Of a stretch of 64,000 bases of DNA, positions 1-7,891 are shown piece by piece. The stretch's first letter is position 1. Every line of letters begins with the position of its first letter. Source of the DNA: Defluviicoccus sp. Lineage in GTDB: Bacteria > Pseudomonadota > Alphaproteobacteria > Rhodospirillales > Defluviicoccaceae. Under the pieces are notes generated by a model, which was not told the DNA's origin, searched no databases, and saw only the letters and a program-made list of their open reading frames with translations. The stretch covers positions 47,336-111,335 of the forward strand of contig JARSSM010000009.1 of assembly GCA_029624735.1 (NCBI GenBank), read 5' to 3'. The position numbers and the translations under genes are program-made.

Positions 1-85
1 CTTCACCCTGGTCCGCTTCCAGCGGCAGGTCTTCACCCTGGTCCGCTTCCAGCGGCAGGTCTTCACCCTGGTCCGCTTCCAGCGG
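1..85. repeat. 30-bp tandem repeat in the rne C-terminal coding region
   Basis: Positions 1-30 and 31-60 are identical and 61-85 repeats the first 25 bases, after which the sequence diverges. Read on the rne strand each unit encodes the decapeptide LEADQGEDLP. The array touches the window edge, so the true copy number is unknown. Perfect DNA identity points to recent unequal exchange or slippage. Confidence 0.9.
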
Positions 86-2122
86 ACCGGCCGCCTCGTC
101 CGGACGGCGCGCCCGCCTGCGGCCGCCACGCTTGCCGCGACGGCGACGCTTGCGCGCCGGCTCATCGCCGGTTTCGGCATCTGTGTCGGCAGCGCCAGCC
201 TCGACCGCAGCCGCCTCCCCGCCATCGGCGGCTGCCATGTCTTCGTCGTCATCACCCTCAACGGCGGCCACCTCCCCGCCCGTTTCGGTGATGATCATCT
301 CCCGCTCCTCACCCGGACGCCGCTTGCGCCGCGGTCGACGGCGCCGCGAACGCTTGGCGTCGTCCCGATCGCCCGCCTCGGCACGCGCTTCGCCACGCTC
401 TTCCGATTCGGCAGCGGTTTCAGGGGCCTCTTCGGCCTCCTCCTCGGCTGCCGGAAGGGCCGCCTTGAGCCGCTCGATGCGGTGATCCGGCACGACCAGG
501 GTGTCGTCCGTCTGCAGCCGGACGTTCAAGCGATAACGCTCTTCGATCTGCGTCAGCGAGCGGCGCTTGTGGTTGAGCAGATAGATGGCAACGGCGGTCG
601 GTACGCTCACGGCAAGCTCGCTCGCCCGCTGCAGGATGCCTTCCTCCTCAATCTTGCGCAGAACCGCGAGCGTGGCCGACTCGGTCGTCCGCCGCACGCC
701 GACGCCACAGCAGGTCGGACAGACCTCGAAGCTCGTCTCAAGCACACTCGGCCGCAAACGCTGGCGCGAGAGCTCCAACAAGCCGAAGGAGCTGATGCGG
801 CCGAGCTGAATGCGGGCCTTATCGTTCTTCATCGCTTCCTTCAGGCGCCGCTCGACCTGCGCCTGGTTGCGCGTGACCTCCATGTCAATGAAATCGATGA
901 CGATCAGGCCGGCGAGGTCACGCAAACGCAAGTTGCGGGCGATCTCCTCCGCGGCTTCGAGGTTGGTGCGCAGCGCCGTCTCCTCGATGTGCCGCTCGCG
1001 CGTTGCCCGGCCGGAGTTGACATCGATCGCGACCAGCGCCTCGGTCGGATTGATCACGATGTAGCCGCCGGACTTCAAGTGCACCGTCATCTGGTGCATC
1101 GCTTCGAGCTGCCCCTCGACACCATACTTGTGCAACAGGGGCACCATCGGGTCGTCGTAGAGCTTCACCTTCTTGGCGTGGCTCGGCGTGAACAGCTTCA
1201 TGAATTCCTTGGCGATGCGGTACTGCGGCTCGCCCTGGATGATGATTTCCTCGATGTCCCGGCCGTAAAGGTCGCGGATCGAGCGCTTGATCAGGCTGCC
1301 TTCCTCGTAGACAAGGGCCGGAGCCATCGAGCCCAGCGTCGTTTCGCGGATATTGGACCACAGCCGCAACAGATACTCGTAGTCGCGGCGAATCTCGGCC
1401 TTGCTGCGGCCGGCGCCGGCGGTGCGCACGATCACCGTCATCCCTTGCGGAACCTCGAGCTCGGCGACGATCTTTTTCAAACGCCGCCGGTCAACGATGT
1501 TGGTGATCTTGCGCGAGATGCCGCCACCGCGGGCGGTGTTGGGCATCAGCACGCAGCAACGGCCGGCGAGCGACAGATAGGTCGTGAGTGCCGCGCCCTT
1601 GTTGCCGCGCTCTTCCTTGACGACCTGCACCAGCATGATCTGGCGCCGCTTGACGACTTCCTGGATCTTGTAGTGGCGGGTCGACAGGCGCGGCCTTTGC
1701 CGCTCGATGTCCTCGTCCTCATCCATGCCGGCGAGATCGGCGGGGGCTTCGCCCTCCTCGCCTTCGGCCTCCTTGGGTGCGGCCTCAGCCGCCTCGGCCG
1801 CCTCGGCCGCAGCAAGATCAGCGGCCCGTTGCGCAGCCTCGTGCTCCGCAAGCAGGGCTTCCCGGTCGGCGACAGGGATCTGGTAGTAGTCAGGATGGAT
1901 TTCGTTGAAGGCGAGAAAGCCGTGCCGATTACCGCCGTAATCGACGAAAGCGGCCTGCAGCGACGGCTCGACGCGCGTCACCTTGGCGAGATAGATATTC
2001 CCTTTCAGCTGGCGACGAGATGAGACTTCAATATCCAGATCGTCAAGTCTGGATCCGTCGATGACGACAACCCGGGTCTCCTCCGGGTGTGAGGCATCGA
2101 TAAGCATGCGTTTCGTTGTCAT
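1..2122 (-). CDS. rne: Ribonuclease E (RNase E/G family), N-terminal part, 3' end beyond window
   Basis: Endoribonuclease of the RNase E/G family, the core of the RNA degradosome; it cuts AU-rich single-stranded RNA and matures rRNA and tRNA. The frame is open from the ATG at 2122 to the window edge (about 707 codons), so the C-terminus is missing. The start reads MTTKRMLIDASHPEETRVVV. An S1 domain follows and is split by an acidic/alanine-rich insertion at roughly residues 95-145, as is usual in alphaproteobacteria. The DNase I-like catalytic part has the segment VAIDVNSGRATRERHIEETA, and the Zn-link appears as CPTCCGVG near position 700. After about residue 560 the protein becomes Arg/Glu/Ala-rich and disordered, as in degradosome scaffolds. 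The visible end is a decapeptide repeat. Upstream lies a leader of roughly 290 nt, which may allow autoregulation as known for enteric rne. Confidence 0.95.
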   Translation of the reverse strand, partial: MTTKRMLIDASHPEETRVVVIDGSRLDDLDIEVSSRRQLKGNIYLAKVTRVEPSLQAAFVDYGGNRHGFLAFNEIHPDYYQIPVADREALLAEHEAAQRAADLAAAEAAEAAEAAPKEAEGEEGEAPADLAGMDEDEDIERQRPRLSTRHYKIQEVVKRRQIMLVQVVKEERGNKGAALTTYLSLAGRCCVLMPNTARGGGISRKITNIVDRRRLKKIVAELEVPQGMTVIVRTAGAGRSKAEIRRDYEYLLRLWSNIRETTLGSMAPALVYEEGSLIKRSIRDLYGRDIEEIIIQGEPQYRIAKEFMKLFTPSHAKKVKLYDDPMVPLLHKYGVEGQLEAMHQMTVHLKSGGYIVINPTEALVAIDVNSGRATRERHIEETALRTNLEAAEEIARNLRLRDLAGLIVIDFIDMEVTRNQAQVERRLKEAMKNDKARIQLGRISSFGLLELSRQRLRPSVLETSFEVCPTCCGVGVRRTTESATLAVLRKIEEEGILQRASELAVSVPTAVAIYLLNHKRRSLTQIEERYRLNVRLQTDDTLVVPDHRIERLKAALPAAEEEAEEAPETAAESEERGEARAEAGDRDDAKRSRRRRPRRKRRPGEEREMIITETGGEVAAVEGDDDEDMAAADGGEAAAVEAGAADTDAETGDEPARKRRRRGKRGGRRRARRPDEAAGPLEADQGEDLPLEADQGEDLPLEADQGE

Positions 2123-2642
2123 AAAAAAAACTCCATCGCGCCGCCCGCGGCTGAGGACGGTGCGTCCGGAGCCGCCGATGGCACGTCTTACCTGCACTGC
2201 GGGCGCCGCGTTCGCACTCGGCGCTTCGGCCCTCAATCGGCTCGAAGCAACCCAACGAACGCGCTGCTCTCAACAGCATCCAAATCTCCGCAAAAACGCC
2301 GGGTATCCGGTGACGGATCCCTGACCCCACTCTTTCAAGGGTCTCCCCACGGCTGCCACGATACCAACAAACGATCGGCGAATACGCGCCGTGACGCCAA
2401 GCGCGGCAAACCCTCGCCTGTTACAATAGGCGCACGAAAGCCACAGGACAATTCCCTTGTTTGCATTCTTTGTTGAAGTGATTCGCTTAACCATTGAACG
2501 CTAATAACAGATCTGGAAAAATCTCGGTCCGCGTGCAGGACCCGTTCGCGCTATGCGGGTCGGCGGCTGAGCGCTCGTTCGAAGGCCGCAGGCGCGGGAA
2601 CACTGGTTATCTGCTGGAGCACCCTGGTTTGGCGTTAGCCCA
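2123..2642. other. rne/amidase divergent intergenic region with long rne leader
   Basis: A 520-base stretch between divergent genes. I see no convincing gene: short open frames on both strands have no family resemblance and poor ribosome sites. The part from 2123 to about 2416 would be the rne 5' untranslated region if the promoter proposed at 2423-2451 is right. The remainder should hold the promoter of the amidase gene, for which I see no clear -35/-10 pair. Confidence 0.5.
2423..2451 (-). promoter_or_regulatory. Candidate sigma70-type promoter of rne
   Basis: On the minus strand a -35 hexamer TTGTCC (2451-2446) and a -10 hexamer TATTGT (2428-2423) are separated by exactly 17 bases. Each matches the consensus at 4 of 6 positions. 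The predicted transcript would start near 2416, giving a leader of about 290 nt before the rne ATG. Sequence-only call. Confidence 0.35.
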
Positions 2643-3956
2643 ATGATGTTGCGTGTTCATTCTGGCTGGCACAGGGCCCACTGGGCGGCGATCGGGCGTG
2701 GCCTCCGGCGGAGCGCCATTGTTGCGGTCATGCTCGCGCTAACGCTCGTTACCGACGCGGCCGGGCCGGGGCTGAGTCGCGCTGCGCTCGCTGCGGCACC
2801 AGCCGCATCCATCATCAACGCGCGCGTCGGCCTGCATGAGAGCGTGACTAGGCTGGTGCTGACGCTGACCGAACCGGTCACGTATGGCGTTTTTGTGCTC
2901 ACCAACCCGCACCGGGTGGTGATCGATCTTCCGGACGTGAACTGGACCATCGGCGAGGCAGCAATGCCCGGCCGGCGCGGTCTTCTTGAACGGGTCCGGT
3001 TTGGACCGCGGACGCCCGGTCACTCACGCGTCGTAGCCGAGCTTTCTGCACCAGCGGATCTGCGCGAGGTGTTCATGCTGCCGCCGCGCGATGGCCAACC
3101 GTACCGGCTGGTCATCGATATGAGCGCCGCGCCCATGAACCGGAGCGAGCCTGCCAGCACACTTGCCAGCAATGGCCCTGTGGGCTTCACGCCATCGCTG
3201 GCTCAAGATGCCGCGTGGGCGGCACCGGCGCTGCCGCGGCCCCTCGAGCGGCCCTCGCCGCGGGTGGTGGTGCTCGATGCAGGCCACGGCGGCAAGGACC
3301 CCGGCGCCATCAGCCCGTCCGGCGTGCGCGAGAAGGACATCACGCTGCGCACGGCGCGCGAGGTTGCGGATCTGCTGCGCGCGGCTACCCCTCACCCCTA
3401 CAAGGTCGTCCTGACCCGAAACGGCGATTCGTTCATCCACCTCCGCCACCGGGTTGCCATCGCGCGCCGGGCAAAGGCGGATCTGTTTGTCTCGATCCAC
3501 GCCGATGCGCAGGCGAACCCGATCGTTCGCGGCGCCTCCATCTATACGCTTTCGGAGCGCGCGTCGGACCGCGAAGCGGCGGCGCTTGCCGAGCGCGAGA
3601 ACAAGGCCGATCTGATTGCTGGCATCAACCTCAGCGCCGAGACGCCGGACGTCGCCGGCATCCTGATCAACCTTGCCCAGCGGGAGACGATGAACCGCTC
3701 GGTGCGTTTGGCATCGGTGCTCTCAGCCGAACTGCAGCAGGAAACCCTGATGCTGCCGCGAAGCCATCGGTTTGCCGGCTTTGCCGTTCTCAAGGCCGCC
3801 GATGTTCCTTCGGTGCTGATCGAGATGGGGTTTCTCTCCAATCACACGGATGAGCAGTTGCTGTCCCGCGCAGACCACCGGAAGCGGCTGGCGCATGCGA
3901 TCGTGCGCGCGATCCACGCCTACTTCCAGGATGTCGAGCTCGCAAGTCTGCCTTAA
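2643..3956 (+). CDS. amiC: N-acetylmuramoyl-L-alanine amidase (AmiC type, AMIN + Amidase_3)
   Basis: Periplasmic zinc amidase that cleaves the bond between N-acetylmuramic acid and the peptide stem of peptidoglycan, needed for daughter-cell separation. The protein has 437 residues. A basic start and hydrophobic segment (about residues 20-50, ending near SRAALAAAP) look like an export signal. An AMIN domain follows (about 58-160), then an Amidase_3 domain (about 205-430). Zinc-site blocks are visible: VLDAGHGGKDPGA with the first His, EKDITL with the Glu, SIHADA with the second His, and the C-terminal VLIEMGFLSN with the catalytic Glu. Length and order match AmiC proteins. The gene precedes that for penicillin-binding protein 1A on the same strand. 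The first ATG was taken as start; no strong ribosome site is seen, so a later start is possible. Confidence 0.93.
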   Translation: MMLRVHSGWHRAHWAAIGRGLRRSAIVAVMLALTLVTDAAGPGLSRAALAAAPAASIINARVGLHESVTRLVLTLTEPVTYGVFVLTNPHRVVIDLPDVNWTIGEAAMPGRRGLLERVRFGPRTPGHSRVVAELSAPADLREVFMLPPRDGQPYRLVIDMSAAPMNRSEPASTLASNGPVGFTPSLAQDAAWAAPALPRPLERPSPRVVVLDAGHGGKDPGAISPSGVREKDITLRTAREVADLLRAATPHPYKVVLTRNGDSFIHLRHRVAIARRAKADLFVSIHADAQANPIVRGASIYTLSERASDREAAALAERENKADLIAGINLSAETPDVAGILINLAQRETMNRSVRLASVLSAELQQETLMLPRSHRFAGFAVLKAADVPSVLIEMGFLSNHTDEQLLSRADHRKRLAHAIVRAIHAYFQDVELASLP

Positions 3957-4104
3957 TTCGGCCAGCCCGGCAGCGTGAAATCCTGACATCTGTGCCGGCC
4001 GCTCATCTTCCACCGAGCGCCGCGTAACATTACCTAGAACAAACGCGGTGGCCCGGACAGCGGCCTTGAGCGGAGGGATGCGGACCATGAGGGGGCACTG
4101 ACAG

Positions 4105-6495
4105 ATGCGCGTTATTGGTACGGTGCTGGCTGCGATCGCGGCGGTGATCGGCGTTGCCGTTATCGCCGCCGTCATCACGGTGCAGTTCTACACCCGCGAT
4201 CTGCCCGATCACGAAAAGCTCGCAACCTACGAGCCGCCGCTGGCAACCCGTGTCTATGCCGGCGACGGCCGCCTGTTAGCGGAATACGCCACTGAAAAGC
4301 GAGCCTTCGTCCCGATCGACTTGATGCCGGAGCCGCTGATCCGCGCCTTCGTGTCGGCTGAGGACAAGAATTTCTTCACCCATCCCGGCATCGATGTGCT
4401 CGGGATCGCCCGCGCGGCGTTGACCAATCTGACCAATCTCGGCACCGATCGGAGACCGGTCGGCGCGTCGACCATCACCCAGCAGGTGGCGAAAAATTTC
4501 CTGCTCACCAACGAGGTATCGCTGCAACGGAAGATTCGCGAAGCGATCCTCGCGTTCAGAATCAGCAACGCGTTCAGCAAGGAACGCATCCTCGAGCTGT
4601 ACCTGAACCAGATCTACCTCGGCCGCGGTGCCTATGGCGTCGCCGCGGCGGCGGTCGTGTACTTCGACAAGAGCCTCAACGAACTGACCTTGAGTGAGTG
4701 CGCGTTCCTCGCCGCCTTGCCGAAGGCACCCAACAATTACGACCCGGAACGTCACGCGGAAGCCGCCCAGGCGCGCCGCGACTGGGTGCTGCGGCGGATG
4801 CTCGAGGACGGCGTAATCACCAGCGCCGAAGCTGAACACGCTGCCGCAGGGCCGATCGAAGTCCGCGGTCGGCGCGAGACGGAGACGGTGCGCGCGGATT
4901 TCTTTGCCGAAGAGGTTCGCCGCGAGATCGTGCAGCGCTATCGCGATCAGGGTCTCTACGAGGGCGGTCTGGTTGTCCACTCCACGATCGATCCGCGCCT
5001 TCAGGTCCTTGCCGATCGCGCCTTGCGGGCCGGCCTCGAAACCTACGACCGCCGTCATGGCTGGCGCGGTCCGGTCGCGCGGCTTGGCGGCGACACAAAG
5101 ATCCCCTGGCAGCAGCGGCTCGCCGCCCTGGCACCACCACCGGGCCTCGGCGAGCATGAACTCGCCGTCGTGCTGAAGGCCGATGTCAAAGCCGCCCAGA
5201 TCGGCCTCAAGAGCGGCGAAACCGGCACCTTGCCGTTCGAACAGATGAGCTGGGCACGGCCAACCGCCGGTGAGCGGCGCGCCGGCGAAGCGCCGCGAGG
5301 CGCGGGCCAGGTTCTCAAGATCAATGACGTTATCGTTGTTGAACGCGTCGGCACGGGCTTCGCGCTGAGGCAGATCCCGCTTGTTGATGGCGCCCTGCTC
5401 GCCCTCGACCCGCACACCGGCCGCGTGCTCGCCATGGCCGGCGGCTATGACTATGCCCGCAGCGAGTTCAACCGCGCCACGCAGGCTCTGCGCCAGCCGG
5501 GCTCCGCCTTCAAACCAATCGTCTACCTGGCCGCGCTCGAAGCCGGCTTCACCCCGGCATCGATCATTCTCGATGCGCCGGTTACGTTCAGCCAGGGTCC
5601 CGGGCTGCCGGCATGGAGCCCATCCAACTACGCCGAGCGCTTTTACGGACCGACCACCCTGCGCGTGGGTCTCGAGCAGTCACGCAATGTCATGACCGTG
5701 CGTTTGGCGAACAGCATTGGCATGCAGCGGGTCGCCGATGCCGCACGACGGCTGGGCGTGTTCGATGACATGCCGCAGCACCTTGCCAACGCGCTTGGAG
5801 CCGGCGAGACAACCCTGCTGCGCCTGACCGCCGCTTACGGCTCGCTCGTCAACGGCGGCCGCGGCCTTCAACCATCGCTGATCGACCGAATTCAGGATCG
5901 CTACGGCCGCACGGTGTTTCGCCACGATCCGCGACCCTGTCCCGAATGCCGGGCGTTCGAGTGGGCGAACCAGGCGGTGCCGACGATCGAGGACCAGCGG
6001 CCGGCAGTGACCGACCCGTACAGTGCCTACCAGATCGTTTCGATGCTGGAAGGGGTCGTGCAGCGCGGCACCGGCAAAGCCGTCAAGGCAATCGACAAGC
6101 CGATCGCGGGCAAGACCGGAACCAGCAACGACAGCAAGGACACCTGGTTCATCGGCTTCGCGCCCGACCTCGTCGTCGGTGTCTTCGTCGGCTTGGATGA
6201 ACCAAAGAGCCTCGGCGCGCGCGAGACCGGAGGTGCCGTTGCAGCGCCGATCTTTCGCGACTTCATGGCCGAGGCGCTGGCGGATGCACCCGCGACGCCG
6301 TTCCGGATCCCGCCCGGCATCCTGCTCGTGCGCGTTAACGCGCAGACCGGCCATCCCGCCGACGGCAGCGGCGAGCATATCATTTTGGAAGCCTTTAAGC
6401 CGGGCACGGAACCCGGTGCCACAGCGGATGCGCGCGAGGCCGATCCGGGCAGCGGTGCCGAGCTGCCGCGCGGCGGCACCGGCGGGCTTTATTGA
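4105..6495 (+). CDS. mrcA: Penicillin-binding protein 1A, bifunctional peptidoglycan synthase
   Basis: Class A PBP, inner-membrane anchored, which polymerises lipid II and cross-links the peptides. It has 796 residues. One N-terminal membrane helix (about 4-30) is followed by a GT51 glycosyltransferase domain containing EDKNFF (catalytic Glu) and GASTITQQ. A linker/OB-like part (about 270-430) leads to the transpeptidase with the three expected motifs: SxxK in PGSAFKPI, SRN in EQSRNVMT, and KTG in AGKTGTSND. All catalytic residues are present. The C-terminal tail after about residue 735 is rich in Gly, Glu and Ala and probably unstructured. The pairing with an upstream amidase gene is a recurrent cell-wall arrangement in proteobacteria. 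Confidence 0.95.
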   Translation: MRVIGTVLAAIAAVIGVAVIAAVITVQFYTRDLPDHEKLATYEPPLATRVYAGDGRLLAEYATEKRAFVPIDLMPEPLIRAFVSAEDKNFFTHPGIDVLGIARAALTNLTNLGTDRRPVGASTITQQVAKNFLLTNEVSLQRKIREAILAFRISNAFSKERILELYLNQIYLGRGAYGVAAAAVVYFDKSLNELTLSECAFLAALPKAPNNYDPERHAEAAQARRDWVLRRMLEDGVITSAEAEHAAAGPIEVRGRRETETVRADFFAEEVRREIVQRYRDQGLYEGGLVVHSTIDPRLQVLADRALRAGLETYDRRHGWRGPVARLGGDTKIPWQQRLAALAPPPGLGEHELAVVLKADVKAAQIGLKSGETGTLPFEQMSWARPTAGERRAGEAPRGAGQVLKINDVIVVERVGTGFALRQIPLVDGALLALDPHTGRVLAMAGGYDYARSEFNRATQALRQPGSAFKPIVYLAALEAGFTPASIILDAPVTFSQGPGLPAWSPSNYAERFYGPTTLRVGLEQSRNVMTVRLANSIGMQRVADAARRLGVFDDMPQHLANALGAGETTLLRLTAAYGSLVNGGRGLQPSLIDRIQDRYGRTVFRHDPRPCPECRAFEWANQAVPTIEDQRPAVTDPYSAYQIVSMLEGVVQRGTGKAVKAIDKPIAGKTGTSNDSKDTWFIGFAPDLVVGVFVGLDEPKSLGARETGGAVAAPIFRDFMAEALADAPATPFRIPPGILLVRVNAQTGHPADGSGEHIILEAFKPGTEPGATADAREADPGSGAELPRGGTGGLY

Positions 6496-6523
6496 TCCGC
6501 AGCCGCTGGCTCACCGACGCGCA

Positions 6524-7750
6524 TCACGCGACGAGGCGGTCGCGCTCGCGCAATTCCGGAAACCACTTGGCGCACAGGGCCGCGACCACAAGCGTTCCGA
6601 TGCCGCCCACAACCACGGCCGGAGCGGTCCCGACCAGATGCGCGACGAGCCCGGATTCGAACTCCCCCAGTTCGTTGGAGGCGCCGATGAACACGCTGTT
6701 GACGGAGGCGACGCGGCCGCGCATGTCGTCGCTGGTTTCGATCTGGATCAGCGTGTGGCGGATGACGACGCTGACCATGTCAGCAGCGCCGAGCGCAAAC
6801 AGACAAATTAGCGCGGCTGTAAAGTTGGTGGAGAATCCAAGTCCGATCGTGGCAAACCCAAAGACGCCGACCGCCAGAAACATGCGCGCACCGGTCCGCC
6901 GTCGCAACGGCCGGACGGCGAGCAGCGCCGCCATGGACACCGCACCGATCGCCGGCATGCTGCGCAGCACGCCAAGCCCCGATGCGCCGACGGCAAGAAT
7001 GTCGCGCGCGTAAATAGGCAGCAGCGCTGTAGCACCGCCCAGCAGCACCGCGAACAGATCGAGCGTGATCGCCCCTAGGATGATCCGCTTGCCGCGGATG
7101 AACTGGATGCCGCCGACAAGATCCGCCCAGCCGGTCCGCGCTGCCGCCCGCACCGGCGCCCGATGCCGGATCGCTGCCAGCAGGCCCAAGGTGACGACAA
7201 AAAGAACGGTCGCGACAGCAAATGCGAGCGTTCCATCGACGCCGTAAAGGAGACCCCCTAGAGCCGGCCCGAGAATGATGGCCGTCTGCCAGGCGGATGA
7301 GTTCCACGTCACGGCGAGGGAAAGCTCTTCCCGCGGCACCAGGTTCGGCAGCAACGCCTGGCCGGCCGGATTGGCAAAAGCGCGCGCGGTGCCGAAGATG
7401 ACAATGAGGCCGTAGATGGGCCACACGGACCGCGGCCCCGTCCACGCCAGCAGCAGGAATCCGAAGGCTGCCGCCGTCGTGACCGCGTAGCAGACGATCA
7501 GGATGGCCCGCCGGTCGCGCCGATCCGCTACCAAGCCGCTGACAAGAACGAGTCCCGCCGCCGGCAGGAACGCGAACAGGCCAGCCAGACCCAAGGCAAG
7601 GGCGCTGCCGGTGAGGTCGTACACCAGCCAGCTGCCGGCGACGGTTTGCATCTGGATTGCGGTCGCAGACAGGAAGCGTGCCCCGCAATAGAACGCAAAG
7701 TCGCGGTGCTTGAAAACCTTCCACCCCGAGGAACTGGCCTCGCTAGACAT
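6524..7750 (-). CDS. MFS transporter, EntS/MFS_3-like
   Basis: Twelve-helix major facilitator protein of 408 residues, predicted to sit in the inner membrane and export a small molecule. After a short cytosolic N-terminus (WKVFKHRDFAFYCGARF) successive hydrophobic helices are visible. The conserved cytoplasmic loop between helices 2 and 3 reads ADRRDRRAILI, typical of the MFS_3/enterobactin-exporter-like group. Other clear stretches are LVVSGLVADRR-type and the ALGAADMVSVVIRHTLIQIET segment near the C-terminus. The substrate cannot be told from sequence. The gene is convergent with mrcA (28 bases apart) and lies downstream of the RTX gene on the same strand, but the terminator between them argues against co-transcription. 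Confidence 0.85.
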   Translation of the reverse strand: MSSEASSSGWKVFKHRDFAFYCGARFLSATAIQMQTVAGSWLVYDLTGSALALGLAGLFAFLPAAGLVLVSGLVADRRDRRAILIVCYAVTTAAAFGFLLLAWTGPRSVWPIYGLIVIFGTARAFANPAGQALLPNLVPREELSLAVTWNSSAWQTAIILGPALGGLLYGVDGTLAFAVATVLFVVTLGLLAAIRHRAPVRAAARTGWADLVGGIQFIRGKRIILGAITLDLFAVLLGGATALLPIYARDILAVGASGLGVLRSMPAIGAVSMAALLAVRPLRRRTGARMFLAVGVFGFATIGLGFSTNFTAALICLFALGAADMVSVVIRHTLIQIETSDDMRGRVASVNSVFIGASNELGEFESGLVAHLVGTAPAVVVGGIGTLVVAALCAKWFPELRERDRLVA

Positions 7751-7830
7751 ACCTTACCAGCCGTAGGGGCCGCGCCAGGCGAGCACTGATCGCGCCTCCC
7801 ATCGCGGCTGGGCAGGCCAGATCTGCAGAG

Positions 7831-7865
7831 GAACGAAAAGGGCGGCGCCTCCAGGGCGCCGCCCT
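7831..7865 (-). terminator. Intrinsic terminator of the RTX gene
   Basis: Perfect 11-bp inverted repeat (7839-7849 with 7855-7865, GC-rich, 5-base loop). On the minus strand it is followed directly by four T residues. It sits 27 bases after the stop codon of the RTX gene. Confidence 0.85.
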
Positions 7866-7891
7866 CCCTCGGCCACGTTTCCGCGGACGAT

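Noticed and set aside
482..2023. 513-residue open frame on the plus strand
   Set aside because: It is antisense to rne, whose protein is unmistakable on the minus strand.
2043..2330. Short open frames on both strands in the rne leader
   Set aside because: They overlap the rne start or leader, have no homology cues and no ribosome sites.
6640..6670. tRNA-like T-loop segment (CGGATTCGAACTCC)
   Set aside because: It lies within the MFS coding frame and no acceptor stem or anticodon arm can be formed around it.
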